Shown here one piece after another: positions 43,469 to 49,840 of a stretch of DNA of 64,000 bases. Under the pieces are notes generated by a model that was not told the origin of the DNA, did not search any database, and saw nothing but the letters and a program-made list of their open reading frames with translations. The stretch lies in NCBI GenBank assembly GCA_937920085.1, contig CALETE010000059.1:1-64000 (forward strand), written 5' to 3'. Position numbers and translations under genes: made by a program. This DNA is from an uncultured Alphaproteobacteria bacterium. GTDB lineage: Bacteria > Pseudomonadota > Alphaproteobacteria > Caulobacterales > Caulobacteraceae. Position 1 is the first letter of the stretch. Each line of letters begins with the position of its first letter.

Positions 43469-43547
43469 GGGAACATGGACGAAGCCTCTCTGATCTAGGA
43501 TAAGCGCGCAAACCCCGGGCGCAAGTCGCTCATATCCAAGGAAACCT
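43469..43547 (-). promoter_or_regulatory. Divergent hrcA/rph intergenic region with candidate hrcA promoter
   Basis: On the minus strand TTGCGC is followed after 16 bases by TATCCT, a plausible housekeeping-type promoter for hrcA-grpE. Neither a CIRCE inverted repeat (TTAGCACTC-N9-GAGTGCTAA) nor a clear heat-shock sigma-32 promoter is visible. Weak evidence only. Confidence 0.35.
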
Positions 43548-44264
43548 ATGCGCCCTTCAGATCGGCTGGCCGACCAGCTTCGCAACGTCACCCTCGAGAC
43601 CGACGTGAATCGCTATGCCGAAGGCTCCTGCCTGGCAAGCTTTGGTCACACCAAGGTGCTGATCACCGCCAGTGTAGAAGAGCGGGTGCCCCCCTTCATG
43701 CGCGGTCGCGGCCAGGGTTGGGTCACGGCTGAATACGGTATGCTGCCGCGCGCCACCCACACCCGCGGTCGCCGTGAGGCCTCTGAAGGCAAGCAATCGG
43801 GCCGAACCCAAGAAATACAAAGGCTTATTGGCCGGTCCCTGCGCGCCATCATCGATCCAACTGCCCTTGGCGAGCGGCAAATATCCCTCGATTGCGACGT
43901 TGTTCAGGCCGATGGCGGGACGCGGACGGCGGCTATAACCGGGGCCTGGGTTGCGCTTCGTCTGGCGACGCAGAAGCTGCTGTCCGAGGGCGTCATCAGC
44001 AAGGACCCGATCCTTGACCAGGTCGCTGCAATTTCCTGCGGCATTTACAATGGCCTACCCGTGCTCGACCTTGAATATGAGGAAGATTCCAACGCCGAAG
44101 CCGATGCCAATTTCGTCCTGACGGGTTCAGGCTCCATCGTCGAAATTCAGGCAACCGGTGAGAAGCGGGGCTTTGATCAATCCGAATTCGAGGCCCTCTT
44201 TGCCCTGGCGAGATCGGGCATTACAGACCTTTGCCAAGTTCAGAAGCGGGCTGTTGGCCTCTAA
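43548..44264 (+). CDS. rph: Ribonuclease PH
   Basis: RNase PH trims tRNA 3' ends with phosphate. The 238-residue protein shows MRPSDRLADQLRNVTLETDVNRYAEGSCL, RGRGQGWVTAEYGMLPRATHTRGRREA, the phosphate-binding GRTQEIQRLIGRSLRA, and DCDVVQADGGTRTAAITGA. Length and motifs are canonical, so it should be active. ATG at 43548 follows CCAAGGAAACC. A strong terminator lies 22 bases after the stop. Confidence 0.98.
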   Translation: MRPSDRLADQLRNVTLETDVNRYAEGSCLASFGHTKVLITASVEERVPPFMRGRGQGWVTAEYGMLPRATHTRGRREASEGKQSGRTQEIQRLIGRSLRAIIDPTALGERQISLDCDVVQADGGTRTAAITGAWVALRLATQKLLSEGVISKDPILDQVAAISCGIYNGLPVLDLEYEEDSNAEADANFVLTGSGSIVEIQATGEKRGFDQSEFEALFALARSGITDLCQVQKRAVGL

Positions 44265-44286
44265 ATTCGGCTCCGGGATTGGGGCA

Positions 44287-44328
44287 CAAAAAAAGCGACC
44301 GGTTTGCCCCGGTCGCTCTTCTTTTTTG
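44287..44328. terminator. Bidirectional intrinsic terminator after rph
   Basis: GCGACCGG (44295-44302) pairs with CCGGTCGC (44309-44316) around a 6-base loop. It is preceded by seven A and followed by CTTCTTTTTT, so it can stop transcripts from both sides: rph on the plus strand and the 35-residue gene on the minus strand. Confidence 0.92.
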
Positions 44329-44342
44329 TCCGCCAGATTAGC

Positions 44343-44450
44343 TTAGCGGTAGGCGAGCAATTGGCGAAAGGCCGAGGCGGGCATGCGGGCCAGTTCTTCG
44401 GCGAAGGGTGCCATCAGGCGGTCGATCAGGCTTTCAATGGCGCGGGCCAT
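44343..44450 (-). CDS. Small 35-residue amphipathic protein
   Basis: This short gene encodes 35 residues beginning MARAIESLIDRLMAPF and ending FRQLLAYR. It has charged and hydrophobic faces consistent with an amphipathic helix and no membrane segment. It is supported by an AAGGACG ribosome site before the ATG, a consensus-like promoter (TTGAAT, 17 bases, TATGTG), an overlapping palindrome, and the rph terminator directly after its stop. I do not recognise a family. The operator resembles PhaR sites, so a role linked to polyhydroxyalkanoate granules or stress is possible, but this is inference. Confidence 0.65.
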   Translation of the reverse strand: MARAIESLIDRLMAPFAEELARMPASAFRQLLAYR

Positions 44451-44462
44451 GGGGAGCGTCCT

Positions 44463-44517
44463 TGTGCAATGCAACAAATGTTGCAGTGCACATAGCGAAC
44501 GAGTCCTATGAATTCAA
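44463..44517 (-). promoter_or_regulatory. Promoter and palindromic operator of the 35-residue gene (site A)
   Basis: On the minus strand TTGAAT (44517-44512) and TATGTG (44494-44489) are separated by exactly 17 bases, with a GACTC (GANTC, CcrM-type) site in the spacer. Overlapping the -10 and start region is a near-perfect palindrome at 44463-44492: arm TGTGCAATGCAACA, two-base centre, arm TGTTGCAGTGCACA, 13 of 14 pairs matching. This is the layout of a repressor site. TGCAATGCAACA differs at one position from the PhaR-like consensus at sites B and C. Confidence 0.7.
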
Positions 44518-44560
44518 CACTTCATGCGCCGGATTGCGCAAAAAACATGCTGCAGCGCGG

Positions 44561-44794
44561 CTATTCCAGGTCGTCATCCGCGTCGCCGGCGTGGGGGTCA
44601 TAGGAAATGAGGTCCCCTGGCTGGCAGTCTAACTCCCGACACAGGGCCGCCAGGGTCGAAAATCGAACAGCCCGGGCCTTGCCGGTTTTTAAGATCGACA
44701 GGTTGGCAATGGTGACGCCCACCCGATCAGCGAGCTCTGTCAGCGACATGCGGCGCTTTAAGAGCATCCGGTCCAATTGAATCTGAATAGGCAT
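44561..44794 (-). CDS. Xre/Cro-type HTH regulator (YozG-like)
   Basis: The 77-residue protein is a single HTH_26-type domain: MPIQIQLDRMLLKRRMSLTELADRVGVTIANLSILKTGKARAVRFSTLAALCRELDCQPGDLISY, then an acidic tail. Such YozG-like regulators are usually paired with DUF2975 membrane proteins, as here: the DUF2975 gene ends 2 bases upstream on the same strand. It probably controls its own operon. Downstream of its stop is CGCTGCAGC followed by TTTTTT, a possible weak terminator. Confidence 0.88.
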   Translation of the reverse strand: MPIQIQLDRMLLKRRMSLTELADRVGVTIANLSILKTGKARAVRFSTLAALCRELDCQPGDLISYDPHAGDADDDLE

Positions 44795-44796
44795 GG

Positions 44797-45342
44797 CTAG
44801 ATGGTCAGCTCAGCTTCGCGCCGCAGTCTGGCACCTTCTCGGAATACCTCTGCCAGGACGAAAACCACAAGCACCGAGAACCAGGGTGTGGTCGACAGGG
44901 TCGGGCCGACCCTCGTCCCCCCTGGGATCACCCAGAGGCTAAGCCCCCAAAGCGCGTATCGGATAAGCTCTAGCGCCGCCAAGGCCAGGCCAATAACCCT
45001 CAGCCGCGACACGTTCTCTGGCTGGAAAGGATCCCCGGCCATGAGGGTGGCGAAGATCCTGCGCAACCGACTGACGATGACAAGTATGCCCGCCAAGTAA
45101 AATGACACTGTGATCAGCAGGGCGATAATCGCAGGCCATTTCCGCACCAGCTTGTCGCCATTGAAGTTCATCGTGAAGCTGCCCAGGAGGTCAGGATCGA
45201 AGCTGAGGAGCAAGGCGCTAAGCGCGCCAAGACCTACGGCGCCAATCCCAATCCAAAGGGCCACATAAACGACGTCGAGGATAATTTTCAGGAGACTGGA
45301 AATCGAGCCGGGCCCGAGGGTGCGCATCAGCTGCATGTCCAA
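44797..45342 (-). CDS. DUF2975 family membrane protein
   Basis: The 181-residue protein has four membrane helices (about 20-48, 68-90, 118-138 and 145-165) and the family segment FATLMAGDPFQPENVSRLRVIGLALAALELIRY. The function of DUF2975 is unknown; it nearly always sits next to a YozG-like Xre regulator, as it does here with a 2-base gap, so the pair may sense an envelope state and adjust transcription. The ATG at 45342 is preceded by GGGGAGATTGG. The 35-residue membrane peptide gene ends about 93 bases upstream on the same strand. Confidence 0.85.
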   Translation of the reverse strand: MDMQLMRTLGPGSISSLLKIILDVVYVALWIGIGAVGLGALSALLLSFDPDLLGSFTMNFNGDKLVRKWPAIIALLITVSFYLAGILVIVSRLRRIFATLMAGDPFQPENVSRLRVIGLALAALELIRYALWGLSLWVIPGGTRVGPTLSTTPWFSVLVVFVLAEVFREGARLRREAELTI

Positions 45343-45435
45343 TCTCCCCTTGCGTGACGCCAGCTGCGAAATCCCCGAAGGCCTGGCTTTAACAGCCTTT
45401 AATCGGGTTTTGACTCAAGGCATTCCGGACTTGAT

Positions 45436-45543
45436 TTAGGCGATCAAGCTGTTGACGGCGACCGCCAAGGTGGGAACCGCAGCTAGAACGACCACAATGG
45501 CCATGGTCACACGATCCATCAGGGTCATAAAGGGACTAAACAT
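45436..45543 (-). CDS. Small 35-residue single-helix membrane protein
   Basis: The gene encodes 35 residues, MFSPFMTLMDRVTMAIVVVL then AAVPTLAVAVNSLIA. After a 12-residue head there is one hydrophobic helix of about 20 residues. A clear ribosome site (GGAGAG) lies 5 bases before the ATG, and the untranslated leader carries a TGC-rich palindrome (site B). It is on the strand of DUF2975-Xre and may be co-transcribed with them. No family is recognised. Being the same length as the other small gene is probably coincidence, but both carry the same type of upstream site. Confidence 0.65.
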   Translation of the reverse strand: MFSPFMTLMDRVTMAIVVVLAAVPTLAVAVNSLIA

Positions 45544-45566
45544 GATATCTCTCCGTAGGTTAAAAA

Positions 45567-45581
45567 TGCTGCGATGCAGCA
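45567..45581 (-). promoter_or_regulatory. Palindromic PhaR-like site B in leader of the small membrane gene
   Basis: TGCTGC GAT GCAGCA is a perfect 6-bp inverted repeat around 3 bases. TGCGATGCAGCA on one strand and TGCATCGCAGCA on the other both fit TGCRNYGCASMA, the PhaR consensus as I recall it from Azorhizobium. It lies about 24 bases before the start codon of the small membrane gene. A second palindrome, GGAGACATATGCCTCC, is close by at 45590-45605. Confidence 0.6.
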
Positions 45582-45694
45582 ATTGTAGGGGAGACATATG
45601 CCTCCGATCGGGAGATTCAATAGCGACACATCGCTTTTCGATCCATAATATTATTGTTTCTCGATATTAAACTTCCGCAATGAAATTACAATTT

Positions 45695-45709
45695 TGCAAT
45701 GCAGCATTG
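45695..45709. promoter_or_regulatory. PhaR-like site C between small membrane gene and rdgB
   Basis: TGCAATGCAGCA (45695-45706) fits TGCRNYGCASMA exactly. It overlaps CAATGC A GCATTG, a perfect palindrome at 45697-45709. It lies about 45 bases upstream of rdgB and about 150 bases upstream of the divergent small membrane gene, in a locally AT-rich stretch that also carries the likely promoter of the latter (TTGCGG, 17 bases, ACAATA). Confidence 0.55.
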
Positions 45710-45751
45710 GGCGGGACCCATTAGATTGGCATCTGACCTCTGGAGTTCGAC

Positions 45752-46351
45752 ATGTCTTTGATCCTGCAGCCCGGCACCCGAATCGTGGTGGCGACCCACA
45801 ATCCAGGCAAGGCCCGCGAGTTGGCCGAAATCCTTGAAAATCGGTACGATCTGGTGACAGCAGGGGCCTTGGGCCTGCCAGAGCCCGAAGAGACGGAAAC
45901 CACGTTTGAGGGCAATGCCCTCCTCAAGGCGCGGGCTGCGGCGCGGGCCAGCGGCCTCATTGCCCTCGCCGATGATTCAGGACTCTCCGTGAAAGCCCTC
46001 GGTGGTGCGCCCGGAATTTATTCGGCCCGATGGGCTGGCGAGACCAAGGATTTCCGTCTGGCCATGGCGAAGATCGAACAGGATTTGCATGCGGCGGGCG
46101 CTTCAGAGTCCAGCGCTTGGTTCACCTGTGCCCTCGCCGTGGCCTGGCCGGAGGGGCCAGCAGTGGTGGTCGAGGGCCGGCTAGACGGGGATATTGTCTT
46201 CCCGGCCCGCGGGGATCGTGGGTTTGGCTATGACCCGATCTTCGTTCCCAAGGGCGAAAGTCAAACCTTTGGGGAAATGGATCCCATTAAGAAGGACGCT
46301 ATGAGCCACCGCGCCCTTGCCTTCGCCCAGCTTCGGGCCGCCATACTTTGA
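45752..46351 (+). CDS. rdgB: XTP/dITP diphosphatase (RdgB/HAM1)
   Basis: RdgB cleans the nucleotide pool by hydrolysing dITP and XTP. The 199-residue protein has VATHNPGKARELAEIL, the ADDSGLSVKALGGAPGIYSARW metal and base site, and GFGYDPIFVPKGESQTFGEM, all family hallmarks. ATG at 45752 follows TCTGGAGTTCGAC. The stop overlaps the start of hemW. It would normally sit next to rph in this gene order; the 1.4 kb between them is the accessory block. Confidence 0.96.
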   Translation: MSLILQPGTRIVVATHNPGKARELAEILENRYDLVTAGALGLPEPEETETTFEGNALLKARAAARASGLIALADDSGLSVKALGGAPGIYSARWAGETKDFRLAMAKIEQDLHAAGASESSAWFTCALAVAWPEGPAVVVEGRLDGDIVFPARGDRGFGYDPIFVPKGESQTFGEMDPIKKDAMSHRALAFAQLRAAIL

Positions 46352-47496
46352 GCCCCGCCCTCGGCGTTTATATCCATTGGCCGTTCTGCGCGCGGATCTG
46401 TCCCTATTGCGACTTCAATGTTTACCGGCACCGGGGTCATGAAGATCTGAGTTTCGCGCTTAAAGCCGCCATTTTGCAAGACCTTAAGACCCAGGCGGCC
46501 AGCCTAGGGCCGAGAACCCTGGTATCGATATTTTTCGGGGGCGGAACGCCTTCCCTGATGGCTCCCGAATGGGTCGCCGAAATCATTGAGACTTGCAAAG
46601 GCCTGTGGCCAGGTGCGTCAAATCTAGAAGTCACCCTCGAGGCGAACCCCACCGACGGGCAGGCTGCGAAGTTTCAGGCGTTCCAGGGCGCGGGTATCAA
46701 TCGCCTGTCCTTAGGCTTGCAGGCGCTCAATGATCAGGACTTGAAGCTCCTGGGTCGCGATCATACCGCAGCCGAGGGCCAGAGGGCGGCCCAGTTGGCC
46801 GCCAGTATCTTCCCCCGCCTCTCCATCGATCTGATCTATGCCCGACCAAACCAGACCGTAGGACTGTGGGTCGCTGAGCTTGACGCTGCCCTCGAGCTCG
46901 GCGCTCAGCACATCTCGCCCTATCAGTTGACCATCGAGGCTGGGACCGCGTTTGAGCGTGCGGTCGGACGCGGACGTCTCATCCCCCCGGGGCCAGATCT
47001 CGCGGCAGATCTCTATGAAGCCACCCAGGACAGCCTCTGTCAGGCTGGGTTTGAAGCCTATGAGGTCTCTAACCATGCCCGGGGAACAGATCATCAATCC
47101 CGGCACAATCTCGTCTATTGGCAGGGCGAAGATTATCTGGGGATTGGTCCGGGGGCCCATGGACGGATCACACGGGATGGCGCGCGACAGGCCACAATCG
47201 CAGCCCTCACCCCCAAAGCCTATATTGAGCGTGTCGGTCTGACGGGCCTTGGGGTTGCGGAGACTGAAAGTCTCAGCCCGATTGCCATGGCCGAAGAGCG
47301 ACTCCTGTCAGGTCTCCGAATTCTCCAAGGGGTCGCCTATTCTGACCTTGCCGCGCTCAACCTGCATCCCGACCACGATGAAGTCCGTGCCATGACCGAA
47401 GATGGCCTCCTCGTCGCCGATACAGCCCGGCTCCGGGCGACCCCGGCCGGTCGACTTGTGTTGAATTGGCTGACCGGTCGTCTCGCCCTTGCGTGA
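46348..47496 (+). CDS. hemW: HemW, heme chaperone (radical SAM, coproporphyrinogen oxidase-like)
   Basis: HemW is a radical SAM protein related to HemN that binds heme and passes it to target enzymes. The 382-residue protein has HWPFCARICPYCDFN with CxxxCxxC for the 4Fe-4S cluster, FFGGGTPSL, SLGLQALNDQDLKLLGR and the GIGPGAHG segment. The extra N-terminal cysteine and arginine features of true HemN are absent. The start is TTG at 46348, overlapping the rdgB stop. It is co-transcribed with rdgB. Confidence 0.92.
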   Translation: MSPALGVYIHWPFCARICPYCDFNVYRHRGHEDLSFALKAAILQDLKTQAASLGPRTLVSIFFGGGTPSLMAPEWVAEIIETCKGLWPGASNLEVTLEANPTDGQAAKFQAFQGAGINRLSLGLQALNDQDLKLLGRDHTAAEGQRAAQLAASIFPRLSIDLIYARPNQTVGLWVAELDAALELGAQHISPYQLTIEAGTAFERAVGRGRLIPPGPDLAADLYEATQDSLCQAGFEAYEVSNHARGTDHQSRHNLVYWQGEDYLGIGPGAHGRITRDGARQATIAALTPKAYIERVGLTGLGVAETESLSPIAMAEERLLSGLRILQGVAYSDLAALNLHPDHDEVRAMTEDGLLVADTARLRATPAGRLVLNWLTGRLALA

Positions 47497-47523
47497 GCGC
47501 CCCGAACCGGCGATGCCTAGGTT

Positions 47524-48396
47524 ATGACGCGCCATCCGCCGCCCCCACAGCTTTCAGAAACCCCCTTGGAGCCCGGGCTCTATCTTGTGGCGACCCCAAT
47601 CGGGAACCTGCGAGACATCACCCTACGCGCCCTCGATATCCTGTCGGCGGCGGACATGGTTCTGGCCGAAGATACGCGGGTCACCGCCAAGCTCATGAAC
47701 GCCTATGGGTTGTCTAAGAAACTGGAACGCTATGACGAGCATGCCGCAGAGCGGGCAGCACCGAAGATTTTAAGGGCCCTGGCCGATGGGGCCCGGGTCG
47801 CCCTGGTGTCAGATGCGGGCACGCCCATGGTCTCTGATCCAGGTTTCCGGCTGGCCCGGGATGCCCTGGCCCAGGGGTCCAACGTGTTCCCAGCCCCAGG
47901 TGCTTCGGCGGTCCTTGCGGCCCTGGCTGTCGCTGGACTGCCAACGGACATGTTTATGTTTGCTGGTTTTCCCCCGCCCAAGAGCGCGGCCCGGAAGACT
48001 TTTTTCGAGTCTCTGGTCAATATCCCGGCGACCCTGGTGTTCTTTGAAGGGGCGAGCCGGGTCTCAGCCTGCTTGAAGGACATGGCTGACGTGTTCGGAC
48101 CGCGAGATGCCGCCGTTGCGCGAGAACTGACCAAACTCTATGAAACCGTCCTGCGGGGTCCCCTTAACGACCTGGCCATCAATCCTGATTTCGAGGATCC
48201 CAAGGGCGAATTCGTCATTCTTGTTGGGCCAGGGGTGGCGGCGATCGCCACCGCCGATCAAGTCGATCAGGCCCTGCGAGACGCCCTAGCGCGCCTTAGG
48301 CCAGCTGACGCCGCCGCTGAGGTGAGCAAGGCCTTCGGTTTGCCAAGACGCGAGCTTTATAACCGGGTCATGGCCCTTAGGGCGGAGGGCAGGTGA
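47524..48396 (+). CDS. rsmI: 16S rRNA 2'-O-methyltransferase RsmI
   Basis: RsmI methylates the ribose of C1402 in 16S rRNA. The 290-residue SPOUT-unrelated (tetrapyrrole methylase fold) protein has GLYLVATPIGNLRDITLRALDIL, LAEDTRVTAKLMNAYGL, ALVSDAGTPMVSDPGF and the FPAPGASAVLAALAVAGLPTDMF substrate pocket. The C-terminal tail ends FGLPRRELYNRVMALR. It overlaps yraN by 4 bases (GTGA), a conserved pairing. Confidence 0.96.
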   Translation: MTRHPPPPQLSETPLEPGLYLVATPIGNLRDITLRALDILSAADMVLAEDTRVTAKLMNAYGLSKKLERYDEHAAERAAPKILRALADGARVALVSDAGTPMVSDPGFRLARDALAQGSNVFPAPGASAVLAALAVAGLPTDMFMFAGFPPPKSAARKTFFESLVNIPATLVFFEGASRVSACLKDMADVFGPRDAAVARELTKLYETVLRGPLNDLAINPDFEDPKGEFVILVGPGVAAIATADQVDQALRDALARLRPADAAAEVSKAFGLPRRELYNRVMALRAEGR

Positions 48397-48767
48397 GCCA
48401 GGCTCGCCGCCTTCGAGGGGCCGCCAGCCGTAAGGCGGGTCGCCAGGCCGAGGTCTTGGCGATGATATGGCTCATGCTCCGGGGCTACCGTATTCTGGGC
48501 TTCCGACTAAAGACACCCCAGGCTGAGATCGACATTCTGGCTCAGAAGGGACCGGTTCTCGCGGTGGTCGAAGTCAAGTCGAGGACAACGCCAATGGCCG
48601 CCTTGGAGGCTGTGGGCCAGGATCAAAGGGAGCGCTTGCGCCGGGCGGGTCGCGCCATTGCCACCCGTCGCCCGCAACTGGCAGATTGCGCCATCCGTCT
48701 CGACTTGATTGCCATGTCCCCAGGCCGGTTTCCCAACCACATTCAGGACGCATGGCGTGGGGGATAG
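48393..48767 (+). CDS. YraN/UPF0102 family putative endonuclease
   Basis: The 124-residue protein has a restriction-endonuclease-like core: RKAGRQAEVLAMIWLMLRGYRIL, then RLKTPQAEIDILAQKGPVLAVVEVKSRTT, where E..D..ExK are the expected metal and catalytic residues. The precise role of the family is unknown; it is a Holliday-junction-resolvase-like fold. It begins with GTG, overlapping rsmI. A dispersed repeat follows the stop. Confidence 0.9.
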   Translation: MSQARRLRGAASRKAGRQAEVLAMIWLMLRGYRILGFRLKTPQAEIDILAQKGPVLAVVEVKSRTTPMAALEAVGQDQRERLRRAGRAIATRRPQLADCAIRLDLIAMSPGRFPNHIQDAWRGG

Positions 48768-48789
48768 GGCGCGCCCGCCAAAGCTTAGG

Positions 48790-48837
48790 GCAGGTTTGGT
48801 TCCGATAACCGGTTCCCACTGATGGGAACATGCTCTA
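48790..48837 (-). repeat. Dispersed intergenic repeat, copy 2
   Basis: On the minus strand it begins TAGAGCATGTTCCCATCAG, then GTGGGAACCGGTTATCGG and AACCAAACCTGCC. The left half itself forms a small hairpin (TTCCCATCAGTGGGAA). This copy is closest to the apparent consensus. It lies between yraN and gshB. Confidence 0.8.
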
Positions 48838-48889
48838 GGGGCCATCCTGCTGTTATCTGCAAGACCGCAATCGCCTAGGAGCATGAACC

Positions 48890-49840
48890 ATGTCGCTAAA
48901 GGTCGCCATCCAGATGGATCCCTTGGAGACCATCCGCATTGCTGGAGACACCAGCTTTCTGATGATGCTCAACGCCCAGGCGCGGGGGCACAGCCTGTTT
49001 GTGTACACCCCCGAAAAGCTGGCTCTGGAGGATGGGCGTCTATTGGCCCGCGGCCGCGCCGTCACCGTGCAAGATGTCGAGGGCGATCACGCCAAGTTCG
49101 GCCCGTGGGAGGTTTGCGACCTCTCGGAGATGGATGTGGTCCTGCTACGTCAAGACCCCCCCTTCGATATGGCCTATATCACCTCGACCCATTTTCTGGA
49201 CGCCATTCATCCGAAGACCCTGGTGGTGAATAATCCGACGGAAGTCCGCAATGCGCCTGAAAAACTCTACGTAACGACCTTTGCTGGGGTGCAGCCTCCA
49301 ACCCTGGTCACCTCTGATATTGAAGCCATCTACGATTTTCGGGCCCGGCATGGCGATATCGTCCTAAAGCCCCTTTATGGCGGCGGCGGGTCTGGGGTGG
49401 CGCGGTTGCTAGCCGATGACCCAAACCTCGATGCCCTGTTGGACCTCCACAAAATGATTGGCCGTGAGCCGGTCATTGCTCAGAAATTTATCCCGGCGGT
49501 AGTCAAGGGCGATAAGCGCATTCTCCTGGTGGATGGCGAACCCGTAGGGGCGATTAATCGCGTGCCGAAGGCAGGTCAGATTCGCTCCAACCTCGCGGTC
49601 GGGGGCAGCGCCGTCGCCGTCGAGCTAACCTCCCGGGATCGGGAGCTCTGTGACATTATCGGCCCAGAATTGAAGCAAAGAGGCCTGATGTTCGTCGGCA
49701 TTGACGTGATTGGCGACTATCTCACTGAGATCAACGTCACCTCACCCACCGGAGCCAGAGCCTTGAAGGGCTTTACCGGGGTCGACGCCACCGAAATCAT
49801 GTGGACCCGTATTGAAGCCCTTAGGCAGCAGCGCGGGTGA
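48890..49840 (+). CDS. gshB: Glutathione synthetase
   Basis: GshB joins gamma-glutamylcysteine and glycine with ATP. The 316-residue ATP-grasp protein shows VAIQMDPLETIRIAGDTSF, RQDPPFDMAYITSTHFLD, GDIVLKPLYGGGGSGV, AQKFIPAVVKGDKRILLVDGEP and EINVTSPTGARALKG, in the standard order. ATG at 48890 follows CTAGGAGCATGAACC. Its end overlaps the convergent gene of unknown function by 20 bases. Confidence 0.97.
   Translation: MSLKVAIQMDPLETIRIAGDTSFLMMLNAQARGHSLFVYTPEKLALEDGRLLARGRAVTVQDVEGDHAKFGPWEVCDLSEMDVVLLRQDPPFDMAYITSTHFLDAIHPKTLVVNNPTEVRNAPEKLYVTTFAGVQPPTLVTSDIEAIYDFRARHGDIVLKPLYGGGGSGVARLLADDPNLDALLDLHKMIGREPVIAQKFIPAVVKGDKRILLVDGEPVGAINRVPKAGQIRSNLAVGGSAVAVELTSRDRELCDIIGPELKQRGLMFVGIDVIGDYLTEINVTSPTGARALKGFTGVDATEIMWTRIEALRQQRG

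Noticed and set aside
43469..43547. CIRCE element upstream of hrcA
   Set aside because: The inverted repeat TTAGCACTC-N9-GAGTGCTAA is not present.
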